Shown here: piece by piece, positions 50,501 through 63,531 of the stretch
Numbering within the stretch: position 1 is the stretch's first letter
How the letters are laid out: the number at the start of each line of letters is the position of its first letter
NCBI RefSeq assembly: GCF_027744825.2
Contig: NC_071347.1
Location: 13,143,501 to 13,207,500 of the forward strand
Length of the DNA: 64,000 bases
Origin: Synchiropus splendidus
Taxonomy: Eukaryota; Chordata; Actinopteri; Syngnathiformes; Callionymidae
Direction: 5' to 3'
Notes under the pieces: generated by a model
What the model saw: only the letters and a program-made list of their open reading frames with translations
Databases searched by the model: none
Told to the model about the DNA's origin: nothing
Position numbers and translations under genes: made by a program

Positions 50501-51530
50501 TGAAGCCTTAAAGGCCGATTTATACTCAATGTTGCGTACAGATCATGATACGGACTATATATACCAAGTGACATCTTTATTTAGGTGCAGAGAGCTCTGT
50601 ATGTTGCTCTCTCCAGGCCTCTCAGCTAAATACCCCCAGATAATAAGCCTATGAAAACTAAAAAAACACACTTCTTTCAAAAACATCCTTAGTTCCAATC
50701 TGCAGTTTTTTGGGGTGGGGCTTGCTTCATATTCAAATCCTAATGTTTGCTTCTAAGTGACAATATGGAATCTTGGACTGAGAAATACGAATTATAGTGA
50801 TGACTGTTGGCCTCAACAAAAAGCAAAATGCATCCACTTGTGATGTATTCAAATATTCTAATTTTAGACCAGAAGTTCCCCCTCAGAAAGAACCAGATGT
50901 ACAAACTACCTGGAAAAAAAGAATAAAGAAACTTGTGGTTACACTCTTGATCAGTGAAGAGACACTGGTGTCATACTTCCGTATTTCAGTGTTTGTGGCT
51001 TGGACAGATAACAAAACATGGTCATACGCTAGACGTTTGCGCTGTGTGATAAAACAACAAAAAAGACAAAACATTCATTAAAGGGGCCCTATTATGCTTT
51101 TCCAGGATGTCAGCATTATCTACAATGTTAGCAAGATGAAGCATCTCCATAATATAGAATTACAGGATGGATTGTCTATCCATTTCAGAGAAATGTTCAT
51201 TTAAAAATAAGCCAGAAACATCACATTTTACTAAAGATTTTTATTACGTCAACATGACAGAGCGCACACTAAGAATCATGTAATCTATGACACACTGCAT
51301 TGTACATGTGGGTCTTAACCGCAGTCACATATTTCCCGAGAGATGGTTGTATTTCCTAATTCATCCTGGATTTGACCTTTGATGTCCCCATCAGAATCTG
51401 TTGCTCCATCTTCCATCTTTCAAAAGACTTTTAAAATGCATGTACTGTAAACAGCTTAGCTGCAGACACTTTCGTCGAAGTCAGTGGTGAAAACACAAAC
51501 CAATAGGAAAGTTCCTAAGTTAGAAGATGT

Positions 51531-51553
51531 TGTTTTGTTTTGTTTTGTTTTGT
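51531..51553. repeat. TTTTG pentanucleotide repeat
   Basis: About four to five TTTTG units lie in intergenic DNA. Confidence 0.9.
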
Positions 51554-52012
51554 CATTTTGTCAATTTAAAATGTATAGAAAGTGTGTCATATAAGGCATA
51601 TAGAATTATGTATTGAAATATGGAAATAAGGAAATAAATTGCTGTGGAAGTCAGAAATATATAATAATAGAGATGACATAAACATGAATCATTTGTAATG
51701 TTTAATATATGTATCAGATATGTACTTTTATGAATGCTTTTTAAGATTTTTTTTCCTTAAACAGTTTAGAGGGTGTTCAACTTATTGGAGGACATGAAGG
51801 AGTAAGAGAGTGGGGGGAAAGATAATTGAAGGAAGGAATAATTGGTGAGGGGAACTAGACATGAAGCGACAGGAGAGGTGATGTGTGTGGGGACAACAGC
51901 AGCAAGGAGGCAAATACGTGGAGTAAGGTGGGTGGCAGAGCCCACAGCTCCGAGGCAGAGGAGGTGACAGTGGGGGTGTTCGCAGCTCAGTGGTGTGTTC
52001 TGTTCTGACTCC

Positions 52013-52281
52013 CCCCCACACACACACACACACACGTGCGCACGCTGTCATTTCTGGTGATTTAAGAGGACACTGCAGTGACTCACATTGACACTGACAA
52101 CTGACTGCGAATGAAAACAAATACTAAAATCATGGCTTTACCTCAGGGAACTTCTGAATGTGAGGCAGCGTTTTTCGCTGACCTTCTATTATCTTAAAAG
52201 CAAGCTGAGCCCTATGTAAACGTAAATCAGCCTTCATTCCATTAGGTATTCCATAGCACACACACACGCACACACACACAT
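52013..52281. repeat. two CA dinucleotide runs
   Basis: CA/TG runs lie at 52016-52036 and 52256-52281, just upstream of the presumed first exon of ptpn5. Confidence 0.85.
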
Positions 52282-52399
52282 GCATGCGGACTCTCCCATG
52301 CACTCCAGCTCCCTTTCTCTCTTTCCCTCTCCCTCTCTTCCTCATTCTGGCTCTGTTGCCAAGGATACCGTACAGCCTCTTGCTGCATATACCTAGACG

Positions 52400-52677
52400 A
52401 AGCTGCCGCCTGTGGATCTCTCTCTTGCAGTCCTGCTGGATACAAACAATAGAGAAGCTCCACCATACTTCCACACACTGATGCAAGCTCCCCCTTTGGC
52501 AGCTTTTACCTCTGCTACCCTCCACTGCCTCCCTCCGTCTCTGGCTGTTGCACCGTCTCTCCCATACATGTGAGCTGGGTCCGCTCTCACTCAGACGGAG
52601 GAGCAGTAAAGGGATTGGCGTGGTTCTCTGTGTTTGGCTGAGAGGAAACAGGGAGACAGATGGTGATGTGAAGACAG
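52400..52677 (+). other. ptpn5: probable 5'UTR exon of ptpn5 (start undefined)
   Basis: A GC-richer block ends at a good plus-strand donor, GAAGACAG|GTAAGA (junction 52677). It lies upstream of, and on the same strand as, another exon-like segment at 55610-55722 and the first coding exon at 57870. No acceptor is evident close upstream, fitting a first exon. The left boundary given is approximate. Confidence 0.4.
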
Positions 52678-55609
52678 GTAAGAGGACTAACTGCCTTATG
52701 TGTGCTCTAGTCTTCATCTCTCTAGTCCACTTTGATTGTGCGACATATAGTGAATACCAATTCCTCTGCAACCCCCCCGCCTCCTCAAGCGTCCATATGG
52801 CTGTTGCGCTTTCTTGCCAGTGCAAAGGTAGGGAGCTGCAATTTCAAGAACTAAACAACAGGTTGGACGGCTCATGCTACTCGCACATCTCATTAATCCC
52901 CAGGAGCTGGGATGAATCTTACGGCTTAATCTCTAGCAGGGGAGTCCACGTCCTGAGTCATTTCACTACCAATCCATCCGGTGGTCAGTTTGTGGAATCT
53001 CAGTACGTGATCTGAATGCTGTTTTGTGTTGGTATGAATGACCGCCAGAGAATGCCATTCCTGCACTGATGTTGTGATGCAGTGCACTCGCACAACACAA
53101 GCCTTTGTCACGGGGATTCCAGATTCATCTCCGGCAGCCTGTAAATGAATTTGCTATGCAGCACATTTTAATTATTTACAAGCTTAAGCACAACTGTATG
53201 TTGATGTGCGCGCGATGATGTTATTGGAAATGGCCCTGAGAGATCGTTGAAGTGAATGTAAACAGTGGAGACGATGGATTATCTGTCTCTGTGGTGAGAG
53301 CTGCGGGCTTTGATTATTATTTTTTTCATCATCTTACACTCCTATAAAAGTCAGTGTTCGGTGTGACAGAGAGGGAAAGGTGGCCGAGGCAGTTGTGGCC
53401 CTTGTGACTGGAGCTCATGTTACCTTTCCATCATCAGTTTTAGAGAGAGCTTCCTCTCACCCCATCATCTCGCTGCCACATAAGCACTTCATCTCACACT
53501 TGATACCTCACATTGATGAACATAGAAACAGGAAATGGATGAGTCCCTGAAATAAAATATATTTTTATAGCAGAGATTTGGTGAGTGCATGTTGTTTTCC
53601 AGACAGAGAACATCAGATCATCGGCACTATCCATTAAAACATGAGCCATCTGTCAGTCACACTAAGAATGAAATGATGCTGCTTATTCCTCTTGTTCTAG
53701 AGCTTTCAATCAAAGATCCTGGTCACATCTTTTGTTTGGATCATTGGTGAGGACCAATGTGATGGTTTTAAGATGGAAGGGGTGAAGAAAGTAAAGAGTA
53801 ATGGTGAGACTTCGAGCCTGCATCAACTGCAGGTCATCATCAGGTGTTGGAAAGTTAAAGTTGGAATGTAATTTTCAACTCAGCAAAAATGTTCATAACT
53901 GGACATAGTATGATGTTATGGATGTAACATCCTACTTGTGACACCTGATGTGTCTAAACTTTTGCAACTAGACTTATGATGCTTCAAGTAAATGTTAAAA
54001 GAATAAAATAAACAATCGCACACAATTCAAATTAAAAATTATTCATTGAGTATTATGACTCACTGCGGAGAGATACAGAACAATATGAGGGCTCCATGTC
54101 AGCTGAGTCACAATTGGAACACAATGATAATCTGAATGTCATTGCTGCTGGAGTTGGGACTAAAATGACTGTTGAGATGAACTTATTTTAAATGAATAGT
54201 TAAAGCTATTTTTCTCACATTTAATCGCACCAGCGACATTTCTGTAGTGCTCCTAATGCATGGTTACACCATAGTTATGTCCTAGATCACCTTGAAAAGA
54301 AGTGAAAATCTGGCTTCTACAGTATATGAACCAGGGTTCTATTTTGGTATATATTTGGCCTCCCCCATGTTCTTTCAGTCCAGTAACATACAAAGCTAAA
54401 CTAATGGCCCTTTGAAACTAAAACTAAATAACATTGTTTTTATTAATTCCTTTCATGTATGTCTTACTGTACCAAAATGCTGTTCACCGTTTACCTTAAA
54501 CTTGACTTTCACAGTGAAGTTTGCTGTCATCTGGAGAACATAGCAATTCTTGTTTTGTCACTATCTTCTTTTTACTGCCAACCTTTTTGTGAGTGGCTTT
54601 CAGTCTCGTAGACAAACAGCCTTTGCTCCCCATCGCAGCGTTCTCCATCCTGTAGCTGACAGGCCTGTGTTTCTTATTACAAAAAAGGCAGCAATCTTTG
54701 CAAGAAACTATAGCCTCAGGTGGTCATAATGTTATCAGTTCTTGGTTTTGTCTCATCATATCAGGACAGTTTCTAAATTAAGTTAAGAACTTCAACTAGT
54801 CGAAGTGAAGAAGGATAATTATTCGACCATGTAAGTGTCATTGCTGTTCCCTTGCGGATAAGCTTGGTGTGTTTCATTTTTTTTATTTCAACACAGTATG
54901 TTAGTAACCACAGAAACCGAAACGCCAACCTGACTGCGTCATCGCTTCAGACAACCTTCACACGCACAAACAGACCCATTCATCTCTCCATCCTCTCACC
55001 TGTCCATCTGTTGCTTTAAAGCGAAAAAAGTGAAGTTTTTTTATGGAACACAATTGATTTTCAGTCCGTATACTATTGCACTTGTGTGTACATTATTTGT
55101 ATGCATGTCGCCATGGCTACAGCCCAGGCTTTTCCAGCGTCATCACTTCAAAACCACCTTCACAGCAAGCGGATGTAGGAAAGGACTCAAAGCAGCACCC
55201 CCTCTGTTCAGCACTCACACACACTGGAACACACACCTTTCTTGGCGTGGTTTCATATTCTGCTGAGCTCACCCTCATTCAACAGGGTCCAGTGGCACAG
55301 AAGCAGAGGAGAACCGCGGTTCCATGCATACTGATTCACCAGGTGCAATACCAGTGCTTTTTTTCCAAAGGTGTTTGGTCTGTCTGGCTCAAGTGCCTGT
55401 CAGAAAAGGCAAGTGAGGAAAGAACCGGGAGGATAGATTGACAGTTTAGTGTGTCACCTTCCATCTCATTCGACAGCTCATGATGGCACAGCTGGGAGCT
55501 GACAAGGGTGCTACTCTGATCCATCCACAGTCGGTGATGGTGTATTACCAGCCATGTAACACTCTCAGCAGTTACATTTGAGTCATCTCCTCTCTTTTCT
55601 CCCCCTCAG
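52678..55609 (+). other. putative ptpn5 5'UTR intron; no gene seen
   Basis: About 2.9 kb of mixed sequence with only short chance open frames. No domain, RNA gene or clear repeat was identified. Confidence 0.5.
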
Positions 55610-55722
55610 ATTTCACTCCGGTGCATAATGGCTAACAACAGCTGGCTGACAACGCATAACGGTTTCATCTTGATCATGTGATCTGCTCCATCACCCCGCA
55701 GACGTGCACAACACTATCACAC
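55610..55722 (+). other. ptpn5: probable second 5'UTR exon of ptpn5 with a 17-codon uORF
   Basis: A textbook acceptor (a long pyrimidine tract ending CTCCCCCTCAG) precedes 113 bases ending at donor ATCACAC|GTGAGT. Inside is a short upstream reading frame, MANNSWLTTHNGFILIM plus stop (55628-55681). All frames are too short to be the main coding sequence. Such a uORF could damp translation of the downstream start codon. Assignment to ptpn5 rests on strand, order and splice signals. Confidence 0.55.
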
Positions 55723-57869
55723 GTGAGTCCATACACATATTTGAACACATTTATGAACGCGAATTGCTGTTAAATCTTGTGTCTTGGTTTGTTTGCTGTA
55801 GTTTTTTTTCCCAAGTTTGGTAACATGCTGCAAAAGAAGTGTCAAATGATTTATTCATAACTGGTGAATTGGTTATATAATATGAATTAGTTTGGTATTA
55901 GTATAGTACAACAACGTAGAACTCACTTGATCCCAAGGTGTTATGAAGTTTTATAAAGTCCTATTTACTGTATATATGTATTCATGTATACTTCATGATG
56001 ATAATGCAATAAAACTATTTCATTTTATTTTGTATTTATAGATTTTATTACTATGATCTTTTAATTTGTCGCCTTAGAAAGGATATGTTTTTTTCATTTT
56101 ACTTATTCTATGTTATAATTTCCAAATGTTTCTTTAGTAGAATGCATTTAACCTGCATTACTATCACGTCATTTTGCTATTTGTTGTCTATTGAAACATT
56201 TTTCATGGGATAAAAAAAAAAAATATATATATATATATACATATATTAGCTTTGGTTAAGCAATATTGCTGTTCCTTAATATATTAGTTATGGAAATGTA
56301 TTTTAATGCATTAGGACAGGAGATTCTTTATTTGTATTTTATTTTAATATTATTTTTTTAATATATAGTATACAACAATATAGAATAATATATAATAATG
56401 AGTGATATTGTGACCATGTTATATTTTTCCCGCAATTTCTTTTTGAAATTTTTGTCGCCTTTGTTATTACAATATGACTTTTGCCATACACAAGACTGCA
56501 GTTGTATTAATTTCAGCTGGACTGGAAAGACATCCAGGATTATTATTATTGTTTTTTTGTGTTTGTTTTTTGCACGGCTATAATTGTGCCTTTTCAAAAT
56601 AAATTAATTAATTAATGAAAATCAATGAAGAGATATGAGATACAAGCAACTCCCTCCAGACAAAGTGTGTGCTGGTAATTAGCTAATGCACAAATTACCT
56701 TTATTAATGGTTGAAGGACAAAAGAGCAGGGTGGAAATAGGAGCACTGAATATACAGGTGGCTGATACATACACTGCATGTGAGTGGGCGTGTGTGTGAA
56801 TGTGTGTGTCGGTACATGATAATGCTCAGGACTGTGGAGAGGGACGAGAGCCACTTTGTTACCAAGGCGACGAACTGGGCTGTAAACACGTTACCCCTGA
56901 CTCATCTCTCTGCAATACAAACTCAAACGTTTGCTTTCCCTTCTGTAATACACACATGAAAACACACACATAAACAGACACATTGGTTTATTCAGATAAA
57001 TATCATTTCCCAAAACCTATGGTCTTACAGATCAATGTGATGCGAACTCTTTGATCCCTCTGAAAAAGAAAAGTCAATACATTGACACACACACGTGTGC
57101 ACAACCAAACACGCTCACAAAAGAGTCCAATCTTGGCCTAGATAAGAGGGTCTGGAGATGAGGGCCACTTAATGCTGTGACGCTGTACATCTGAATGAAA
57201 GCGTCCTGTCACAGACAAGCTCATTTGAAAACACAAAATCCCATTCACGTCATTCCACACACAAGAACACAAAGAGGACGTCACTGAGCAGCAAACAAGT
57301 GCTATTTTCCTGACTGCTGCGGAAATCAAAAACCTAGTTGACTCATTTTCCCTCATCAGGGGAGTCTTTTCATCTGGCTTCTCTTTCTTATCCTGCCCTA
57401 TTTCACTTTCGTTAGCCATATCTTTAAGTACTATTGTACCCTGCACTTATCATATATCAAACCTACCCTGTTGTTTTGTTGTAGTAGCAAAATCCTATTA
57501 TTATCTTATATATTAATACCTGGCATATATTTTTATATTCCTTGTCCTTAATTTAAATTGAAGCAGCAAGGAAAAACATTTTTTTCTTATCTGTGTGTTT
57601 TTTAATGTTTTGCACAAGGTTTCATTCATATTCTTTTCTCAATATTATAGAATTGCATTAAAATCCATTAATAAAATTGATATCTTGTTTCAGAATATTG
57701 TGCTTTTTCATTTATATTCAATAAATAAATATGTATAAAATTGGGTTTTTATTGGGTAATTATGATGAAATACTGTCCGTATTACCTTACAGCATACATA
57801 TGAAAAAAAGAAAAAAACTATCCTGCAGGTGCGTTAAACATAGTACATCTAATGCACCTCGTTTCACAG
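55723..57869 (+). other. ptpn5 intron before first coding exon; no gene seen
   Basis: AT-rich, with a poly-A/TA run at 56212-56244. Open frames on the minus strand (for example 57138-57446) have no recognisable content. Confidence 0.6.
56212..56244. repeat. poly-A/TA run
   Basis: The run is twelve adenines followed by TA repeats. Confidence 0.85.
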
Positions 57870-57876
57870 GAGGATC

Positions 57877-60800
57877 ATGACCCGTCGGCTTAGCAGCTCC
57901 ACTCGTTCCCACACAGAGGACTCTATCTTCCTGAGGCCAGATGAGGATCCTGTTTGGTTGGATGAGCCCACGAAGGGTGAAAAAATTGGTGACAGAGTTC
58001 CAAAAAGAGACAGGCAGTCAGAGTTTAAAGATGGAACCCTGGAGGTGCCGGGATTACATGAGGAAGAGGTGCTGCTGCGCAAGGTTTACCTCACGGTGGT
58101 TGAGTTCCACTGCTGGGCTGCGCTGTTCGTCGTCTCCCAAGTTACAGTATGTCAACGTTATTTTTTCAATTTCATAGCTCTCCAATGTGGTGTTTCGTGT
58201 ATGACTACAACAGTATCAGTCTACAGTCAGGGCTTTGTAAGGTCTTGCTGTTCATTGTATGAGGGCGTCTTCATTTCACTGTGACCTGAGTAATGGCCTT
58301 TCTTCTCTACCTTCAGGGCTACTGGTTGTTTTTTGTGATGGAAGGAAACGGCCCTTTCTCTTCCATCTATAAAGCCCTTCAGGTCATCTACTTCTACACC
58401 AGTTTAATTCTGCCCTGTCACCCCATTTTTGGAATGGACGTGAGTAAATAGCTGAATAGGTTACGCTCCAAATGATGGTATTTAACGGCCCCTTCTCAAT
58501 CGTTACAGTCTGTGCTGGTGATAAAGGAACTGGAGAACACCAAACAACACTACTGGATTGTCCACAGCACGACAGGCATCGGCGTGTCCATCTGTGTCAT
58601 TATGGTACGACATGGCCTTTCCAAAGCTCCAGTCCCAGAACACACTGGGGGGGGTCTAGAAAACCATATTTACACGAGACAAAGCCACATCTGAGTCAAA
58701 CTCAGTCATGCAAGGGACCAGTATTTTAAACTAAAACCAAGTCAAGGATGAACAAAATTTGTATGTATTCATCATTCAAGAGTTTAATTTCAAGAATTTA
58801 GCAATGGTGGGGGGAAGAAATAGTCTATTGAAGGGTCATTTTTTTCATGCGGTGAAAAGGGGCTAGTGCTCAAGCCCCACTAGGTTTCCATCATTTAAGG
58901 CTTCTCAGTGGCTGGCCTTTGAACGCATCTATAGGGAGCCTAAGTCGCCGCCCCTTCTGGTTGGTCCATGGGCCCTAAGATCAGAAAAAAATTATTAATT
59001 ATTAAGTTATTTTCTGGTCCACTTTGCCTCACACACTTGCTGTCAATTTAAATGATAAGTAATAAGTAATGATTTAAGTTTCAACTATGTTTGTCAAGAA
59101 ATTTACGACTTATTTGCTTGTGAAGATACATAATTATTTGGACTATAAATCAAACGTCCCATGTCACAGCAGATTCCGACTGCTCTGGCGCTAAAACAGA
59201 TGCTAAAGGTGCTAAGCTATCAAGGGTAGATGAGGTAGTAGTTCACGCCTACATGTCACATCACATAAAACCTAAAGTAACTTTTGATGCCCGTAGAAAA
59301 GCAGCGCTCACATGACATTTAAGTGGCATTCAAATTCACATACATCATATGTGAGATCCATAGCATATTTCAACGAAATCAGAAAATAACTTTCTCCATT
59401 GACTCCCGTTCACAATTTTGTTAACTTCAATTTTGTAAGGTCCCGTGAGGTGGAAGCAGATGGGCGTTACTACAGCTCCCCATTGACCTCCAACAACGCT
59501 ACTACTACACTAGTATATACATGAGAACTCCATTCAACCTGAAATATCTTGACTTGGGGCTCGGGTTATGCACATAGGACAATCACCTTATTGCGATTGC
59601 TAGCAACATGGGTGACTGAATAACGGATTTCTCGACAGGTTTTCCAAATGGTGAGCAAATGGCGTAACGGATGGTGTGCGTCGGGATCCTTACCAAAGGA
59701 GATGAATGATCGACGGCAGTCTGTGAGTCGCCAGCCCTCCTTCACCCTCTCAGAGTGGACGGATGCTCAGGAGGATCTCCAGGACTTGGACCCTGTCCCA
59801 CAAACTCCAGTGTTCGAATTAGGGAACGACAGCAAGAATGACGGGGATGCTCCAACTCTCCTCGTCACACCAGTGGGACTCCAAGAGAGGTGAGACATAG
59901 TTGTCGTTCATGTGTCTGTGTGGAGTTTGGACATGCCATGCAGAAGGTATTTGCTTATGTTCATCACACAGGAGGGGCTCTAATGTCTCCCTGACCCTGG
60001 ACATGTGTACGCCAGGCTGCACAGAGCCTTATGGCTACGGTGCACAGTTGTCCCCAAGAGACCAGTCGGCCCAGGAATACCTCCGGGAGGGAACTCATGT
60101 CCTCACCCCGGCTATGCTTCACACACGGGCAATGGATGACCAGAGCCTGCAGGCGGAGTTTTATGTGAGTCTCACTAGCGCAGCTCACCCACGCTAGGAT
60201 TAACAGACGCAAATACAGATAAACACAGACTCATCACAAACACCAAGTTCCACACAAACATCCATTAGAAAGCCGCGCACACCCGTAAGCTCTTCCACCG
60301 TCTCTCAGTGGGCGAGGGAGAAGAGATACAGCCATATTAGCATATGAAACCCACAGAGGATTCTGGTGTCTGCAAGGTAGAGGGTTTAGAGTCAGGATCA
60401 CATGTGGGAAGTCAATAAGATACAGTTAGTCGAGCTACTGAAGCACCAATTAGTCTGCATTGTAGCGACTGGCTGGATGTCTTCATCATTTTCTCTCCAT
60501 TTGAGAGCAGCGGTGATGATGGCTGGGGGCTGCGGCTCTGGCTGATTAATGCTCTGTGTTGTTTGTCAGGAAACTCCCATGAACTTTGTGGACCCGAAGG
60601 AGTATAACTATCCAGGACTGGTGAGAAAGAACCGCTATAAAACCATTCTACCCAGTGAGTACACTTGCAACCCAGTGGAAGGCAACAACAAGACACATTG
60701 GGAGCGACTGTAACCACGCTTGTGTCCTTTAAATCCTCCAGACACACACAGCAGAGTAATTCTGAAGTCCCCGGATGACGACGATTTCCTCTCTACCTAC

Positions 60801-63531
60801 ATTAATGCCAATTATCTGAAAGTAAGTGGATATGTGATCGTGGTGTCAGAAGTGAGATGACTGCATCGCATGAGGTCACCAGTGTGATGAACTCATTTTA
60901 TAGCGCTACTTGAGAATTGAGATTTCCAAAATGTGGTGACTTATTTTTCTTGTGCTGGTCGACAAGTGTCTTCCCAAGACGTTGGAATGGAACAGAAGAT
61001 TGAGTGTAGAGTATATTAAGATATGGAAATACAAACCAAGCTGTCAAATTCAAACCTATATTACTGAAATCATAATTTTCATATGAAGTTGGCTGCAAAA
61101 TTATCGCTGCGGCCTCCTCAGTACTTCACAACTAGACTGTGTTGTGCGTCAGTAGCAATGGAGAGTTTGTGTTTTGATGCAAACCTCATAGGTCTCATGC
61201 CACTAATTATTAAATTTTAATTATTTAAAAAAATGTTTCTTATCAATGAATGAATGACATTTCCAAGCTGTTCTATAAACATGTTTTTTGTTCAGCCCAT
61301 TTGAAATTTCGGCCCGTTGTTTTCGTGTTTTTCACCCAAACTTTAGCGGTTGGAACAGCCAGATTGTATCCTGTGACTGTTGAAAGGGGCCAAAAAAATA
61401 TTTATTTCCTACGATATTATAAAGGAAGGAGATTATATTTTATTTCATTTTATACACATTTTATTTTAAGATTCATTGCATTAATCATGAATATTGAAAG
61501 TGAATATCAGGGTACGGTAGCTATGGCATAAGTACTGAATGTAACTATGATGTGAAGGCATTTTATCGCGAGGTATTTTTTATATACCGTTTAACGTTTT
61601 ATTTTGAGTTACAAGCAATGCCGAGGGGATAGAGGGGAGATTAACATAACCTTTAAAATAACTAATACAGCTAAAATATGGACCAAAATACCACCTCATG
61701 AGGGCCTCAACAACAAAGGCATGGGATCGTATGTGGCTCCTGAGCCACAGTTTACCCACCTCTGCTTTGGATACAAGTGCATGAAAAAAGTTTGATATAA
61801 AGAGTGCATGAAATTTCTCTCAAAGCAAGAGTGAGAAATTCATCCATGAGGGCCTAGACAATAAGATTAAGTTAGCTGATGCCATCCGTGTGAGAAGTTT
61901 TGGTCACTGCTGGGATGATGCTCACCCACAAGCATATTAAGACTAAGATCTGTTTTGAAATAATGGACACTGAAATCACCACAGCCTCATATTGTCTCCT
62001 CAGCGTGCACTGAAATGCCACTGACCTTTCGCGACATGACTTTTTGTGTGGTGCGCAGGGTTACGGTGGTGAAGAGTGTGCGTACATCGCTACACAGGGT
62101 CCAACTGTGAACACGGTCGGGGACTTCTGGAGGATGGTGTGGCAAGAGCGATGCCCCATCATTGTCATGATTACCAACCTGGAGGAGAAAAACGAGGTCA
62201 GCGTGGGGAGATAGACTCATCACGGTGAATAAGATGAGTGCATCAGAGTTACTCACTCTAGGTGGGCTTCTTCTCTGCCTTGTAGAAATGTGCCGAGTAC
62301 TGGCCCGAAGATACTGTTACCCACGAGGGCATTGAGATCACCGTTGTCACGGTAACACAGGAAGATGACTACAGTCTGAGAGTTTTCACTTTGAGGGTAA
62401 GAAACTCTTTTCATAGTAATGTTGTCTAGGCAATCCATTATTAGTTTCAAAATTCAAGAATTTAAATCCATGTTCTGGGAGCTCAGCTCAAACAATCCCT
62501 ACAACAGCCTAGATTACAAGTTCACCAAAAGGTCTATGTAACGCCCTAGAACTTGGGATGAACTGTCTGCTCCCATCACTGACACCAGGCTATTCAGGGT
62601 GGTGACCTCAAGTCCTCCCTCACTCCAAACTTTCCAGTGTGCTCAGTTTTTTACCACTTAAGAGGGTTAGCAGCTTAATCTCCCATCTCGACTGTAAGCA
62701 CCCTAGATGATGCTAATAGTGGTGCCGACTTACAGTTTGGGGATTTTAAAAGTTGGCCTTTGCAAAGGTCACTTATCAGGTTGGACAGGACTGTCTTTCA
62801 GTCTCTCAACAGTCATGCTGCAACTCAATGGGCAATCTGATGGGATACGCAAGTGTATTGTAGTCATCCTAGTGAATGTTATATAGAGTGTAATTTAGAA
62901 GGTGTTTTCAATTTCATGCTCATGTTGTTCTGAGTGCAGTCCTATGTTACTCCAGAATCAGAATCAGAATCAGCTTTATTCAAGGTCAGTGAGGATCCCA
63001 CCAATTAGGAAAGACTTTTTTAAAAATAACATAAAATAAATGCTAATAATAAATAATGATAATAATAATGAATAAACCAATCCAAATTATACTACACCAG
63101 ACGTCATGATACTACCTATGGCGGACTTCTATGGTTATTGATTTGTGCGGTGCGTGTGGAACAGTGTGGGGATGAGGAGAGGAGCCTGCAACAGTACTGG
63201 TACACCTCATGGCCAGACCAGAAGACACCGGACAAAGCGCCACCACTTCTCGAGCTCGTGCAGGAAGTGGAAAGAGCCAGAGAGGAAGCGCTGCCATCCA
63301 GTGGCCCCATCATCGTGCACTGCAGGTAAAAAAAATTAGGAATTCAGTCAGAGCGCTGGAAGTATTGGGATTTTATTTTTGACTCTCATCCTCCCACTGC
63401 TGACCTTTTGTCCGCAGCGCTGGCATTGGTCGAACTGGCTGCTTCATTGCCACCTCCATCCTGTGCAGGCAGCTGAGAACTGAGGGTGTGGTGGACATAC
63501 TGAGAACCACATGTCAGCTCCGTCTGGACAG
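57877..63531 (+). CDS. ptpn5: striatal-enriched tyrosine phosphatase STEP (3' end beyond window)
   Basis: Family role: brain phosphatase that inactivates ERK1/2, p38 and Fyn and drives internalisation of glutamate receptors; the long form STEP61 is anchored in ER/postsynaptic membranes. Coding exons: 57877-58146 (exon begins 57870), 58317-58439, 58509-58604, 59639-59889, 59972-60164, 60570-60654, 60742-60821, 62059-62196, 62286-62396, 63165-63325, 63418-63531. Phases agree and give 540 residues. Seen: hydrophobic segments at about 73-97, 112-130 and 150-172; [12 protein letters not shown]; kinase-interaction motif [16 protein letters not shown] with the PKA-site Ser; PTP domain with [18 protein letters not shown] (Asp 467), [11 protein letters not shown] (Cys 502). 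[17 protein letters not shown] and GYGGEE favour PTPN5 over PTPRR. The open phase-2 end at LRLDR calls for about 30 more residues past 64000. The alanine-scanned switch of the WPD region (Gln, not His, after WPD) is normal for this subfamily. Confidence 0.95.
58605..59638 (+). other. ptpn5 intron with probable interspersed repeat
   Basis: About 1 kb. The stretch 58800-58980 (GGGGCTAGTGCTCAAGCCCC, then TTTGAACGCATCTATAGGGA and TTCTGGTTGGTCCATGGGCC) is unlike its surroundings and reads like a fish repeat element, though I cannot name it. No coding sequence was seen. Confidence 0.45.
60822..62058 (+). other. ptpn5 intron splitting the PTP domain
   Basis: About 1.2 kb lies between NYLK and GYGGEE. 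It is AT-rich and contains a hAT-like terminus near 61734-61763. A 93-codon open frame at 61250-61531 has no domain and no splice signals and is regarded as chance. Confidence 0.6.
61734..61763 (-). mobile_element. hAT-like element terminus
   Basis: On the minus strand: CAGAGGTGGGTAAACTGTGG followed by CTCAGGAGCC. This matches the common non-autonomous hAT end of the type CAGGGGTGGGCAAACT. The other terminus was not found. Confidence 0.4.
62397..63164 (+). other. ptpn5 intron with a retroelement tail
   Basis: The intron lies between the exon ending VFTLR and the exon beginning [35 protein letters not shown] motif (about 62954-62980) is followed by an A/T-rich AATAATAAT tail to about 63075, typical of a very common teleost retroelement 3' end. 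No other content was seen. Confidence 0.6.
62954..63075 (+). mobile_element. teleost retroelement 3' fragment (ATCAGAATCAGCTTTATT type)
   Basis: Tandem AGAATC units followed by AGCTTTATTCAAGGTCA and a simple-sequence AATAAT tail. This motif is widespread in fish genomes. Family assignment would need a repeat library. Confidence 0.5.

Larger units (their letters stand above)
47582..52400. other. intergenic DNA between ptprj and ptpn5; no gene seen
   Basis: AT-rich intergenic sequence. A degenerate fish repeat fragment (about 48340-48400, with GAGGACACCCTGGAAAGGTC), a hAT-type repeat fragment (about 50300-50335, GGGCCAAATCTGGCCCGCC) and a TTTTG run (51531-51553) were noted. Short open frames here lack domains or splice partners. 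Confidence 0.6.

Noticed and set aside
52130..52825. 231-codon open frame on the minus strand, the longest continuous one in the window
   Set aside because: It runs antisense through the GC-rich presumed ptpn5 first exon, contains a CA-repeat-encoded Cys-Val run and Arg/Lys/Glu low complexity, and shows no domain. It looks like a chance frame.
55030..55441. Overlapping plus-strand open frames of 78 and 121 codons
   Set aside because: There is no domain and no splice-site partner, and they lie in a putative ptpn5 5' intron; chance frames.
57877..63531. Assignment of the plus-strand phosphatase to ptprr or ptpn7
   Set aside because: It shares the kinase-interaction motif family, but residues in [16 protein letters not shown] and the [11 protein letters not shown] region, together with the multi-pass N-terminus, are specific to PTPN5.
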